39,388 nt of DNA from the NCBI GenBank assembly GCA_046729855.1, contig JBKPHM010000065.1, forward strand, positions 1 through 39,388, in the 5' to 3' direction. The notes beneath the pieces are model-generated. The model was not told the origin of the DNA. It worked only from the letters and a program-made list of their open reading frames with translations, and made no database searches. Of the stretch, positions 1 through 8,411 are shown piece by piece. Origin of the DNA: DATHSY01 sp046729855. GTDB taxonomy: Bacteria; Actinomycetota; UBA4738; HRBIN12. A program made the position numbers and the translations under genes. Position 1 is the first letter of the stretch. Every line of letters starts with the position of its first letter.

Positions 1-272
1 GGGTGGCTGTGCCAGCCGAAGGTTCCGCCCGGCGCGATCGTGTTCTCCAAGACGTGAAAGTCGGAAGCCCCCTTCGTTTCAATCATCGCTTTCCAGTCGC
101 CGGTCTTGGTCTTCACGTCGATCGGATCGAACCGTCCCACCGCGAAGACGGTGGTGGTCACCCCCGACGTCGGCGTCCCCAGGGCCGGGGCCATGACCAG
201 CGTCACGATCAGAACCGAAGCGGCGACGGCCGCGATCCCTGCGGTCGCGATGAGCGTGAGATGGCGCCTCAT
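1..272 (-). CDS. Secreted cupin-domain protein, C-terminus cut by window edge
   Basis: The first 90 residues of a protein whose 3' end lies outside the window. Residues 1-32 form a signal peptide or N-terminal anchor (MRRH, then a long Ala/Ile/Val-rich segment), so the protein is probably exported. The mature part has the start of a small beta-barrel cupin: a beta-rich stretch with VKTKTGDW, then NTIAPGGTFGWHSHP, where the HxH pair is the usual metal-binding start of cupin motif 1. The ATG at 272 is preceded by a strong purine-rich site (GGAGGGAGGAGGG). Cupins of this size usually bind a metal or small ligand; the substrate cannot be told. The fold call is fairly sure, the function is not. 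Confidence 0.72.
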   Translation of the reverse strand, partial: MRRHLTLIATAGIAAVAASVLIVTLVMAPALGTPTSGVTTTVFAVGRFDPIDVKTKTGDWKAMIETKGASDFHVLENTIAPGGTFGWHSH

Positions 273-365
273 CCCTCCTCCCTCCTTCCTGTGGTCCTTC
301 CTCTTCCTACGATTGGCTCGCATGCGACATCCTCACACACGTTCAGCGTGTCGGAGGGCCCACGA

Positions 366-1073
366 TCAACGTGTGATCGTCGACCGACTCCGGGAATAGG
401 AGCCATCGCGAACGTTGGAGGTCTCGCCGGTCGTCACGTCGACGACGTAGGTGCCTCCTCCATGTCCCCATCGGGCGTAGGCGATCGTCGTCCCGTCGGG
501 CGACCACTCCGCGGAGAGGGTCACAACGCCTCCTCGCACGAGGAGCCGCGCATCCGTGCCGTCGGCGTTGGCGAGCCACATGTCCGCGGCGAACGGGTCC
601 TCTCCCGGGCGGGCCCTAAAATACACGATCCGTATCCGTCGGGCGAGATGCGAGCGCCGACGGCATCTCGGAGGAGCAGCTCCGGCTTTCCGCCCCTGAC
701 CGGGACTGGCCAGACAGCCCACGACTGGTCGCGGAAGTTGGTTGGCTGGTCGATGTAGTTCGCTTCGGGCCGGTGGAAAAGGACCGTTTGACCGTCGGGG
801 CTGAACGATGGGCCCATAAACCAGAGGCCGGATGCGACAGGCTTGAGGTGCGTGAGCTGCGTGGTCGTCGATCCGGTCGATCGAGTCCCATCGCTCCCAG
901 AGCTTCAGGAACGCGTCCTGCATGATCTCGGCGGCATCGGCCTTGTTGCCGGTCACGAAGTACAGGGCCTCGAAGAGCCGAGGGCTCTCGTCCACGAAGA
1001 ACGTCGAGAAGTCCCGAGGGGCCCCCACGTCCCGCCGCTGGAGCCGCGCCACGTCGCCACCCGCCTGCATCAT
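366..1073 (-). pseudogene. Broken ECF sigma factor joined by deletion to a frameshifted PD40 propeller gene
   Basis: The start is ATG at 1073, preceded by AGGAGTG. The first ~70 codons encode the beginning of an ECF sigma factor: FFVDESPRLFEALYFVTGNK, then the region-2 helix DAFLKLWERWDSIDRIDD. At about 850 the sigma reading stops making sense, and a different frame reads TTQLTHLKPVASGLWFMG, then SFSPDGQTVLFHRPE, which is a TolB/PD40 beta-propeller. Near 640 the propeller changes frame again: ISPDG is followed, one base out of register, by RIVYFRARPGEDPFAADMW and a final SAEWSPDGTTIAYARWGHGG, with its stop at 366. Sigma region 4 and the N-terminal part of the propeller gene are missing. I infer a deletion between an adjacent sigma gene and propeller gene, plus a 1-nt loss. 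The intact propeller gene at 1186 is divergent to it. Confidence 0.8.
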
Positions 1074-1185
1074 CACTCCTGGACGCCCGCGCGCCGGTGA
1101 GTGCTTAGGGACTTCCCAAGGATCTCCAGGAACCGATCCTCGATTGCGGGCGTATCTTGGCGTCGGTCCGGGAGGGACGTCGAGG

Positions 1186-2199
1186 ATGTGGGTGGGCGCG
1201 CGTCGGTGGGCCGCCGTCGGTGCTGCCATCCTCGCCACGGCGATCGCGTGCACAGACGGGTCGGGACCCTCGAGCGAGCGCTCGACGACGGCCGGCTCCG
1301 CCCTCGCGTCGTCCTCGCCGATCGACTCCCGCGTGCGCGTGCTCGTCGGCGAGCCGATCGACGTCACGAAGCTGACGGGTCGGATCGTGTTGTCCGCCGG
1401 TGACGACATCTACACGGCGAACGCCGACGGTACTCAGCTTTTCAGGGTCACCGGGCGGCAGGGTCCCGAGTTCGACCCCGCGTGGTCGCCGGACGGTGGC
1501 CAGATCGTGTACCGCGACTCGCGCCGCGGCATCAACGAGGACGACGAGATCTTCGTCATCGACGCGGATGGGACGAACCCACGGAACCTGACGAAGAATC
1601 CCGGGAACGACTGGGGACCTGACTGGTCTCCCGATGGCCGGACCATCGTGTTCAACTCGGACCGTGATGGGCTCCCCATGGGCGGGTTCCTCGTCGACGC
1701 GGACGGCTCGCACCTGCGCAGGATCGCGACCGATGCGTACGTCGAGTACCCGGCGTGGTCACCGGACGGCACGAGAATCGCGTTCATGGGAGGGGAGAGC
1801 GCGGCGGAGTACGACATCTGGGTCGTCGACGTCGATGGCACGAACCTCGTCCAAATCACGGATTCACCGGGGCCGGACGGGTGGCCGGCCTGGTCGCCCG
1901 ACGGCAACCGCATCGCGTTCACGTCGGTCCGGGACGACTGCTCGATGTCAGACGCACCCGACTGTCGGGGCACGGGCGACATTGGTCCGCATCACGACGT
2001 GTGGGTGGTCGGCGCCGATGGCACGGGACTCGCTCGGGTAACGCCGGAGTTCGGCCAGTTCGTCACGTGGTCGCCCGACGGGCGGTACCTGCTCGTCTCC
2101 GGTTACGACCTCTTCGTGATCCGCCCCGATGGCAGCGGTCGAGCATCGCTCGACATAGCGGGCCTCTCCGGTGGCATGTTCCCGGACTGGATCTCCTAG
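1186..2199 (+). CDS. Lipoprotein with PD40/TolB-like beta-propeller
   Basis: A 337-aa protein. Residues 1-22 are a lipoprotein signal (MWVGARRW, hydrophobic core, lipobox TAIAC with Cys22), so it is probably anchored outside the cytoplasmic membrane. The rest is a series of propeller blades marked by five WSPDG motifs and by D-ADGT/D-VDGT turns (for example FDPAWSPDGGQIVYRDSRRG, WGPDWSPDGRTIVF, FVTWSPDGRYLLVSG). PD40 repeats generally form protein- or ligand-binding platforms, with no enzyme activity implied. The start at 1186 is chosen because the signal peptide begins there and GGAGGG lies about 10 nt upstream; the frame stays open upstream but has no signal sequence. A broken paralogous propeller lies divergently at 366-1073. 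Its partner is unknown. Confidence 0.85.
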   Translation: MWVGARRWAAVGAAILATAIACTDGSGPSSERSTTAGSALASSSPIDSRVRVLVGEPIDVTKLTGRIVLSAGDDIYTANADGTQLFRVTGRQGPEFDPAWSPDGGQIVYRDSRRGINEDDEIFVIDADGTNPRNLTKNPGNDWGPDWSPDGRTIVFNSDRDGLPMGGFLVDADGSHLRRIATDAYVEYPAWSPDGTRIAFMGGESAAEYDIWVVDVDGTNLVQITDSPGPDGWPAWSPDGNRIAFTSVRDDCSMSDAPDCRGTGDIGPHHDVWVVGADGTGLARVTPEFGQFVTWSPDGRYLLVSGYDLFVIRPDGSGRASLDIAGLSGGMFPDWIS

Positions 2200-2210
2200 C
2201 GACGCGTCGA

Positions 2211-2579
2211 CTACTCCGGAGGCGCGAAGGCCTCGAAGAAGATCGGGAAGGTCCCAACCAGCCCGAGCGCGAGGAGCACGACCACCCACGTCCAGACCAC
2301 CCCCGGCCTGGGGTCTCGGCGCCGCAACGCCACCGCGAGGATCCCCCAGGAGACGAAGAACGCCGCCGCCGCGAGGAGGCTCTTGCCCATGAGCGGGCCG
2401 ACCGACTCCGACCACTCGAGCGCGGACGCGATGTCCTCGCTGGCCTCCGCGAGCGTCGTCAGCGCTCCGAGCACGAGGGCGCCGATGCCCGCGGCGAGGA
2501 ACACCGCTGCTACCGGCCCGAAGCGTTTGTCGGCGCCCGCTCCGGCAATCTCGGCACGTCGTTCGTATGTCTGAGCCAT
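2211..2579 (-). CDS. Unknown four-helix membrane protein, second gene of a pair
   Basis: A 122-aa protein starting MAQTYERRAEIAGAG, with a short basic cytoplasmic head followed by three to four hydrophobic segments (FGPVAAVFLAAGIGALVLG, LMGKSLLAAAAFFVSWGIL, VVWTWVVVLLALGLVGTFP). The conserved-looking patch LAEASEDIASALEWSESVGPL between helices 1 and 2 suggests an amphipathic loop. The ATG at 2579 has AGGGG seven bases upstream; an ATG at 2585 would add two residues but sits on top of that site. It begins about 11 nt after the stop of the gene at 2590-3102, so the two almost certainly form one transcript. I recognise it only as a conserved actinobacterial type of unknown function. Confidence 0.75.
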   Translation of the reverse strand: MAQTYERRAEIAGAGADKRFGPVAAVFLAAGIGALVLGALTTLAEASEDIASALEWSESVGPLMGKSLLAAAAFFVSWGILAVALRRRDPRPGVVWTWVVVLLALGLVGTFPIFFEAFAPPE

Positions 2580-2589
2580 CGTCATTCCC

Positions 2590-3102
2590 CTAGCTGACCG
2601 GTGCGACCTTCGTGATGAAGGCCCCCAACGCCCCCGCGATGCCAGCGATGAGGAACGCGGCGGTGAACGCAACCATCAACGCCCTGCGGATCCCCTGGTG
2701 CCGGATCAGCGAGGTCCCGTAATACGTCACCGCGAACGCCACCGCGGTGGCGAGCAACGGGGAGATCCAGGCGATGTGCTCCTTCCACTCCATGCCGAAC
2801 GAGTGCCAGTCGGCCTTGGCGGGGTCGGCGAGGAGGGTCGATCGCGGGCTGTCCGGGGCCGGATCCCGGTACCACGGGTACACGACGAACGTTCCGGTGA
2901 TCACGGTCAGCCACGCCGCCAAGGCCATCGTCCACGTACCGATCGCGATCCTGCGGGTTCGGCGGATCACTCCGGTCTCGGTGAGCTGATCCGACTTGAG
3001 GCTCCAGAGCTCGGCGAACCCGCCGGCGAACGCCAGGAGGAACAGCGCCCCCAGGCCCATACCGTGGATGACGGCCCACCATTCCCGATCTGTGAGACTC
3101 AT
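2590..3102 (-). CDS. Unknown membrane protein, first gene of a pair
   Basis: A 170-aa protein. An N-terminal amphipathic segment (MSLTDREWWAVIHGMGLGA) leads into four predicted membrane helices: GALFLLAFAGGFAELW, IGTWTMALAAWLTVITGTFV, HIAWISPLLATAVAFAVTYYG and ALMVAFTAAFLIAGIAGALG. Several histidines sit at or near helix ends (IHGMG, DWHSFGMEWKEHIAW), an arrangement that would suit haem or metal ligands, but this is speculation. The start at 3102 has GGAAGGA 8-9 nt upstream. The downstream gene starts within 12 nt, so the two products are likely to act together. No enzymatic motif is visible, and it is not recognisable as a transporter family. Confidence 0.78.
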   Translation of the reverse strand: MSLTDREWWAVIHGMGLGALFLLAFAGGFAELWSLKSDQLTETGVIRRTRRIAIGTWTMALAAWLTVITGTFVVYPWYRDPAPDSPRSTLLADPAKADWHSFGMEWKEHIAWISPLLATAVAFAVTYYGTSLIRHQGIRRALMVAFTAAFLIAGIAGALGAFITKVAPVS

Positions 3103-3212
3103 CGATCTGTCCTTCCGACCCGGTCACGGAGGAGTCTGAGGAGCCCTACCGAAAAAGGCAAACCACTCATCGCTTCGTCGCCCAACGACGGCCGAGCGCG
3201 GGCCAGACGAAT

Positions 3213-3490
3213 TCAGGTTGAAAGGTAGGCCGCGAGCCTGTCCGCGAGCTCCTTCGAACGGCTGAGGGCGACGCAGTCGATCTCATCTGGGGTGATGCCC
3301 AGGCGCTCGTGCGCGATGCGGCGAAGGAAGCTGAGCCGGAACAGGCGGTCGTCCCGACAGAGCAGCCCGCGTCGGGTGGCTCTCCCGGGGACGGAATCAT
3401 GCCGGGGCCCGCGGCGCGCAGCTCGGGCTCGACGAGGTGCCACTACCATCCGCTCTCGCCAGCGCCGTGAATCAGGGCGAACGTGGCCAT
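3213..3490 (-). pseudogene. Remnant of an alpha/beta-hydrolase gene (internal deletion and stop codon)
   Basis: From ATG at 3490 (GGAG six bases upstream) the frame reads MATFALIHGAGESGW, a TAG stop, then WHLVEPELRAAG. This is the typical N-terminus of small alpha/beta hydrolases (usually GWYWHLVE), with the Tyr codon turned into an amber stop. After about 30 codons the middle of the protein is missing. The 3' part, in another frame, reads CRDDRLFRLSFLRRIAHERL followed by GITPDEIDCVALSRSKELAD and RLAAYLST, the normal C-terminus of the same family, but without the GGH that should carry the catalytic histidine. A full-length member is about 230-260 aa, so roughly two thirds have been lost. It lies 61 nt downstream of the cyclase gene on the same strand. 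Confidence 0.8.
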
Positions 3491-3551
3491 CGGATCTCCG
3501 CTGAAGGGCAGCAGCCGTTCCCCGAGGAACCTTCCTCAGGCCGAGCCGGGT

Positions 3552-4838
3552 TCACGCCGGGACCTGGCCCCGTGTGACACGGAAGAGTGGGACCCGGCCC
3601 GGAAGCCCTTCGAGCACCGCGTCCTCGACCCGTTCGAAACCGAACGTCGCCTCACCCGAGCGGGCCGCCTCGACGACCGCCTCGGTCGTGAGCACCTGGC
3701 CTGGTCCCGCAACGTCCGCGATCCGCGACGCCAGGTTCACCGTCTGACCGAAGACGTCGAGATCGCGCTCGATCACCGGTCCGGCGTGGACCCCGGCGTG
3801 CGACGAGAGCGCGCCCTCGTCGCTCATCGTCTCGACGAGGTCGAGCGCGACGTTGACACCGGCGGCCGCATCCGTCAGCCGGAGCATGGCTCCGTCACCG
3901 AGGAGCTTCACCAGGCGGCCTCCGTAGCGGCCCGCAGCCTCGTCCGCTCGACGTTGGAGCGAGGTCGCCGCGTGGAGCGCGGACTCGTCGCCGTGCTCTT
4001 GGGCGAGGCGCGTGAATCCGGTCAGATCGACGAACGCGATCGCCGGCGGGCCGAGCGGATCCGGCGGACGTGCCAGGCCGCGGGAGGCGAGGAATTTCTC
4101 GAATCCCTCGACGATGCCGTTCACGCTGCGCTGCTCGAGGTACTTGGCGGCGAGCCAGAGGAACATCTCAGGTACGAGGTTGGTCGCCTTCATGAAGATG
4201 ACGCGGACCTCGTCCGGGAAGACATCGAGGTCGCCGCGCAAGAGCCGCCGCCGCGCAGGCTCCGCGACCTGCTCGTCGACGAGGTCGGCCCACCCGAGCA
4301 TCGCCGAGCGGGTTCCCTGCGCCATCAGACGAGCCGCTCGGAGCGGCGAGTCCTCGTCGGGGGCCGATCGCCAGATCTCCAGGAATCGTTCGAACATCGC
4401 CTCCTCGTCGACGTGGATCGGAGTTGAGGGTTCCGGCTTGGGCAGACCCAGCACCTCGTAGACGGCCGGGAGGACCTCGGCCCGCGGCCCGGCGCCGGCC
4501 TGGAACTCCGAGAACGTTCGCTTCGATCGCCGGTCGGGCTCGTAGGGGAGATACTCGTCGATCCGCTGGAACGCGAGGAGTCCCTCACGCGCGGCGCGGT
4601 CGATCGTCTCGGGGCTGATGCCGCTAGCGATCAAAGCCGACGCCATCCTCACGGCGAGCACGGCGCCGAAGGTGAACCGGCCATGCTCGTCGGGCTTGAG
4701 CAGTCCGATCTCCGCGAGCCAGCGGACCCGGTCCTCCGGATACCCCGCCTCGGCGGCGACCTCACCCGTGGTGTACGTCCGCGGCACGTCGGCATAGTAG
4801 CCACGCCGCTCGCGCAGGAGTCCCGGCCGCGCGAGCAC
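3552..4838 (-). CDS. Class III adenylate cyclase with N-terminal MerR-like helix-turn-helix
   Basis: 428 aa from the GTG at 4838; a GTG at 4787 (V18, just before PRTYTTGEVAAEAGY) is an equally possible start, since neither has a strong ribosome site. Residues 20-80 resemble a MerR-type winged helix (TTGEVAAEAGYPEDRVRWLA, then EIGLLKPDEHGRFTFGAV). A helical linker of about 180 residues follows, then a class III cyclase domain (265-428). The catalytic set looks complete: metal-binding D271 (FVDLTGF) and D315 (LGDGAM), adenine-selecting K311 and D361, and transition-state N368 and R372 (VNLASR). I infer a soluble enzyme making cAMP; the HTH may bind DNA or simply sense a ligand. No membrane helix is present. 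Confidence 0.88.
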   Translation of the reverse strand: MLARPGLLRERRGYYADVPRTYTTGEVAAEAGYPEDRVRWLAEIGLLKPDEHGRFTFGAVLAVRMASALIASGISPETIDRAAREGLLAFQRIDEYLPYEPDRRSKRTFSEFQAGAGPRAEVLPAVYEVLGLPKPEPSTPIHVDEEAMFERFLEIWRSAPDEDSPLRAARLMAQGTRSAMLGWADLVDEQVAEPARRRLLRGDLDVFPDEVRVIFMKATNLVPEMFLWLAAKYLEQRSVNGIVEGFEKFLASRGLARPPDPLGPPAIAFVDLTGFTRLAQEHGDESALHAATSLQRRADEAAGRYGGRLVKLLGDGAMLRLTDAAAGVNVALDLVETMSDEGALSSHAGVHAGPVIERDLDVFGQTVNLASRIADVAGPGQVLTTEAVVEAARSGEATFGFERVEDAVLEGLPGRVPLFRVTRGQVPA

Positions 4839-4921
4839 CGGCCCGCCGCGTAGCGGACGCAGGGGGCCGCGTCACGACGTGCGCTCGACGCGTCCCAGGG
4901 CACGCTCGGTAACGTTGGGTC

Positions 4922-5401
4922 GTGGACGTCCTCGGACTCATCGTCGGCGCCTGGCTCGGCACGTTCGTGATGACGGCCCTGATGGAGGCCGCCCAGGCCG
5001 CCCGGTTCACGAGGATGAGCATCCCGTTCCTGCTTGGGGCGATGGTGTCGGAGCGACGGTTCGTGATCAGGGTCGTCGGGTTCACCTTCCACCTGGTGAA
5101 CGGTGTGATCTTCGCGCTCGCGTACGCCTTGTTCTTCGAGACCGTGGGCCGGTCGGACTGGTGGCTCGGAGGGGTGGCGGGGGCGATCCACGGTGCGCTC
5201 GCGCTGATCCTGCTCCTGCCCTTCTTGCAGGACGTGCATCCTCGAATGGCCCGCGTGGACCAAGGCCCGGACCCGACCCCGATGCTTCAGCCGCCGGGCT
5301 TCCTCGCGCTCAACTACGGAACACGGACGCCGCTCGTCACGTTCGTCGGACACGTTGTGTACGGCGCGACCGTGGGTTTCTTCTACCGGCCGCTGGGGTG
5401 A
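4922..5401 (+). CDS. Unknown membrane protein, about four helices
   Basis: 159 aa from a GTG start at 4922 with only a weak upstream ribosome site. Hydrophobic segments: DVLGLIVGAWLGTFVMTALM at the N-terminus, VVGFTFHLVNGVIFALAYAL, WLGGVAGAIHGALALILLLP and the C-terminal VTFVGHVVYGATVGFFYRPL. Three helices carry a histidine followed by small residues (FHLVNG, IHGA, GHVVYGATVG), the kind of repeated H-x(2-3)-G pattern seen in several uncharacterised actinobacterial membrane families. It is divergent from the MerR-type cyclase across an 83-nt gap. Its 3' end overlaps the end of the convergent GH15 gene by 19 nt. Function unknown. Confidence 0.75.
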   Translation: MDVLGLIVGAWLGTFVMTALMEAAQAARFTRMSIPFLLGAMVSERRFVIRVVGFTFHLVNGVIFALAYALFFETVGRSDWWLGGVAGAIHGALALILLLPFLQDVHPRMARVDQGPDPTPMLQPPGFLALNYGTRTPLVTFVGHVVYGATVGFFYRPLG

Positions 5402-7200
5402 TCGCCGAGGGCGCGGGCCGCCGCGAGCAGCGCCAGGTGGGTGAGCCCCTGGGGGAAGTTCCCGAGGAACTCCCCGGTAGGCGGGTCGATCTCCTCGGGC
5501 AGGAGTCCGAGCTCGTTAGCCCTGCCACTCGCGCCTTCGAAGACGCGGATCGCTTCGTGCCGCCGCCCCGCGAGCGCGAGGGCGTGGGCGAGCCAGAAGG
5601 AACATGGCAGGAACGCACCCTCGTCGCCCCGGAGGCCGTCACTCGACCGGTAGCGCCTCACCAGGTCGTCGTGCGCGAGCTCTGAGCCGACGCGATCGAT
5701 CGTGGCGATCATGCGAGGGTCGTCCCCGTCAACGAAGCCGACGATCGAGAGCTCGAGCAACGACGCATCGATCGTTCGGTCGTCGAACGCGCGCACGAAG
5801 CTCCCGGTCGACGCGTCGACACCGTCGCGCAGCACGACGGCTCGGATCTCGTCGCGCACGTGGCCCCAGCGCTCCGTCGGGGCGTCTTTCCCGATGACCT
5901 GCGAGAGGCGAAGCGCCCGATCGATCGCTACCCAACACATCACCTTGGAATGCACGAAATGACGTGTCCGGTCGCGGAGCTCCCAGATGCCATGGTCGGG
6001 GCGCGCCCAGTTCTCGGCCGCGAACTCGGCTTGCCCGTGGACCGTGGATGCGACGTCGGGCGGGAGCTCACCCCCTGCCTCGGCGAACGCGAGCGCCGCG
6101 TCCGCGAGGTAGCTCCAGTTGTCGAGCTGGAGCTGTCGCGCCGCAGCGTTCCCCTTCCGGACCGGCTTCGCGCCCCGGTACCCGCTAAGCCCTTCGATCG
6201 TCCGCTCGGGACGCGCAGGCTCTCCGTTCAGCTCGTACAGCGTCTCCACACGGGGAGCGGTCAGGCGGGTGGCGTTCGCGATCCAGAAGAGGTAGGCCTT
6301 GGCGTCCTCCGCATGCCCGTGATGCAGCAGCGCAATGACGGAGCGCGAGGCGTCGCGGAGCCACGGGTACCGATAGTCCCAGTTGCGCTCGCCGCCGATG
6401 GATTCGGGGAGCGACGTGGTCGGAGCGGCCACGACGGCGCCCGATGGGGCGAACGTCAGGAGTTTTAGCGTGATTGCGGATCGCTCGACGACCTCCCGGT
6501 AGGGCTCGGGACAGTTCAGCCGCTCGGACCAGACGTTCCACGAGGCGATCGTGTCTTCCAGCGCGCGCTCGGTCGCCTCACCGATCGGTGGCAGGACGCC
6601 GACGTCCCGGTCGGCGTACGCGAGGGAAAGGTAGTGGCGCTGCCGTTGTCGGACCTCAAGGCGACACCCCGCCGAACCGCCCTCGACCACCAGGGGGGCG
6701 CTGCACGAGGCGAACAGGGCGCGTCCCCGCTTGCGCCACTCGACGGTCGCTCCGGAGCCATCGGGGTCCCAGCGTCCGTCGGCGAAGGGATCTCGCGGCG
6801 CCAGTTCGACATCGAGCGAGACCGTGCCTGCGATGCCCGCGATCCGTCGGCACAGCCATCGGAAGGGCCAGAGGCTTGCATCCTTGCGTGGCCCGGGTAC
6901 GGCCGGGAAGAAGTCGGTGATCGTCGCCCTCCCCGTCTCTGACGTCAGCGTCGTCTCGAGCACGGCTGTCCCGGGGAGGTACCTTCGGCTCGAGGACCGA
7001 AGGCCTCGAGACCGGATCGAGCAGTGACCTCCCTCGGGGTCGAGCAGCCTGCCGAAGACCGGGTCGCTGTCGAAGTTCGGGAGGCAGAGCCAGTCGATCG
7101 ACCCGTCGTCCGACACCAGCGCCGCCGTTCCCCCATCGCCGATCAGGCCGTATCGCTCGAGCGAGATCTCGGGAGACTGCGTGGGGACGGTGTTCGGCAC
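5383..7200 (-). CDS. Glycoside hydrolase family 15 (glucoamylase/trehalase-like)
   Basis: 605 aa, the normal length for bacterial GH15. The N-terminal beta-sandwich opens with RYGLIGDGGTAALVSDDGSI and DWLCLPNFDSDPVFGRLL, the family signature, so the GTG at 7200 is accepted although its ribosome site is weak. The (alpha/alpha)6 barrel carries RNWDYRYPWLRDASRSV, QLDNWSYLADAAL, the catalytic-acid segment DHGIWELRDRTRHFVHSK and, near the end, GLLPEEIDPPTGEFLGNFPQ with the second catalytic Glu. No signal peptide, so cytoplasmic. Members hydrolyse alpha-glucans or trehalose; the sequence alone does not separate these. The gene ends inside the 3' end of the membrane-protein gene at 4922-5401, and an SDR gene lies 59 nt upstream on the same strand. 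Confidence 0.92.
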   Translation of the reverse strand: MPNTVPTQSPEISLERYGLIGDGGTAALVSDDGSIDWLCLPNFDSDPVFGRLLDPEGGHCSIRSRGLRSSSRRYLPGTAVLETTLTSETGRATITDFFPAVPGPRKDASLWPFRWLCRRIAGIAGTVSLDVELAPRDPFADGRWDPDGSGATVEWRKRGRALFASCSAPLVVEGGSAGCRLEVRQRQRHYLSLAYADRDVGVLPPIGEATERALEDTIASWNVWSERLNCPEPYREVVERSAITLKLLTFAPSGAVVAAPTTSLPESIGGERNWDYRYPWLRDASRSVIALLHHGHAEDAKAYLFWIANATRLTAPRVETLYELNGEPARPERTIEGLSGYRGAKPVRKGNAAARQLQLDNWSYLADAALAFAEAGGELPPDVASTVHGQAEFAAENWARPDHGIWELRDRTRHFVHSKVMCWVAIDRALRLSQVIGKDAPTERWGHVRDEIRAVVLRDGVDASTGSFVRAFDDRTIDASLLELSIVGFVDGDDPRMIATIDRVGSELAHDDLVRRYRSSDGLRGDEGAFLPCSFWLAHALALAGRRHEAIRVFEGASGRANELGLLPEEIDPPTGEFLGNFPQGLTHLALLAAARALGDHPSGR

Positions 7201-7259
7201 TTCCGTTGCCAGCCCTTCAGGCGTCGATCGTCACCCGGGCGTCCCCGTCCCCGCGCGTC

Positions 7260-8255
7260 TCAGCGAACGGCCCTCGCTCGCACCGCGAGGATCGAAGCCA
7301 GGACGGCCGACGCGGCCGTCCAGGCTGCTCTGTGTGTGGTCAGCCAGAGCTGGAGGCTCCGACTGTGAGCGAGGTCGCTGAACTCACCCCTTGCGCCGTG
7401 GTCGCCCGGCAGCGGCGCGTGGAGATTGTCCTGCCGACCGGGCTCCACCGGCCACGGGGCCTGTTGAGCGCCGTAGCCCGTCTTTGCGAGGTAACGGTCT
7501 AGCAGACCGGGGGCGAAGCGGTTCGCCCAGACCGTCAGGACCGTTGAGGCTCCGACATAGAGCTGGCGCCTCGGGTGCTCCGCTGCCCATACGATCCCAC
7601 GGGCGGCGATCTCTGGCTCGTATATCGGCGGAACGGGTCGGGGGTGTTGGCGGAGATGGGTCTTCACCCAGTGGAACTGCGGCGTATTGACGGCCGGCAG
7701 GTGCACCTCCGAGATCCGCACTCGACTTCCTCGATGCATCAGCTCGCACCGCACCGACTCCGTGAATCCCTCGATCGCGTGCTTCGCGCCGCAGTACGCC
7801 GCCTGGAGGGGGATCGCTCGGAACGCAAGCGCCGAGCCCACCTGGACGATCGTCCCTCGATCCCTCGGGACCATCCGATCGAGCGCCGCTCTCGTGCCGT
7901 TCACGCACCCCAGGTACGTGACCGCCGTCGCCCGCTCGAAGTCCTCCGGCGAGACGTCGACGAATTCGCCGAAGATGCCGGCCATCGCGTTGTTCACCCA
8001 GACGTCGATCGGGCCGAGCGCGTCCTCGGCGGCCTGCGCGGCAGCCTCGACCTCGTGCGCCTGCGACACATCGCACGGGACGCCGAGCGCTCCGACACCC
8101 CGAGCCTCGAGCTCTCTGGTCGTCGCCTTCAGCGCGGCGTCGCCTCGCGCCAGAAGGGCCACCTTCGCCCCTCGGTCGGCGAATGACCGGGCGGCTGCCC
8201 GCCCAACTCCGGCCGTCGCCCCCGTGACCACGACGGTTTTGTCTCGCAAGGTCAT
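7260..8255 (-). CDS. Short-chain dehydrogenase/reductase with C-terminal membrane segment
   Basis: 331 aa. Classical SDR features are all present: TGATAGVG (11-18) for NAD(P) binding, CDV at 61-63, NNAMAG at 88-93, catalytic S141, Y154 and K158 (YCGAK). After the SDR core (about 250 aa) comes an extra tail, PWPVEPGRQDNLHAPLPGDH, ending in a hydrophobic stretch (AAWTAASAVLASILAVRA) that could anchor the protein. This layout matches a common actinobacterial SDR group often annotated as SDR family oxidoreductase with TM tail; substrate unknown. ATG at 8255 has GGAGG five bases upstream. Same strand as GH15 downstream and the flavoprotein upstream, but the 156-nt gap upstream suggests its own promoter. 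Confidence 0.9.
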   Translation of the reverse strand: MTLRDKTVVVTGATAGVGRAAARSFADRGAKVALLARGDAALKATTRELEARGVGALGVPCDVSQAHEVEAAAQAAEDALGPIDVWVNNAMAGIFGEFVDVSPEDFERATAVTYLGCVNGTRAALDRMVPRDRGTIVQVGSALAFRAIPLQAAYCGAKHAIEGFTESVRCELMHRGSRVRISEVHLPAVNTPQFHWVKTHLRQHPRPVPPIYEPEIAARGIVWAAEHPRRQLYVGASTVLTVWANRFAPGLLDRYLAKTGYGAQQAPWPVEPGRQDNLHAPLPGDHGARGEFSDLAHSRSLQLWLTTHRAAWTAASAVLASILAVRARAVR

Positions 8256-8411
8256 GGCGCCTCCTTCGCACGCGACATACCCGATCGACGGCTCGCGTAC
8301 CCGACGCGTATTGCTCCTCGACCACGACGACGTGTACCCAGAACAAGGGAACTGCTCGACTCCGTGCGCCCAGCTGCCGACCTTGTTGACGGCGTCCGAG
8401 GTGATTGACGG

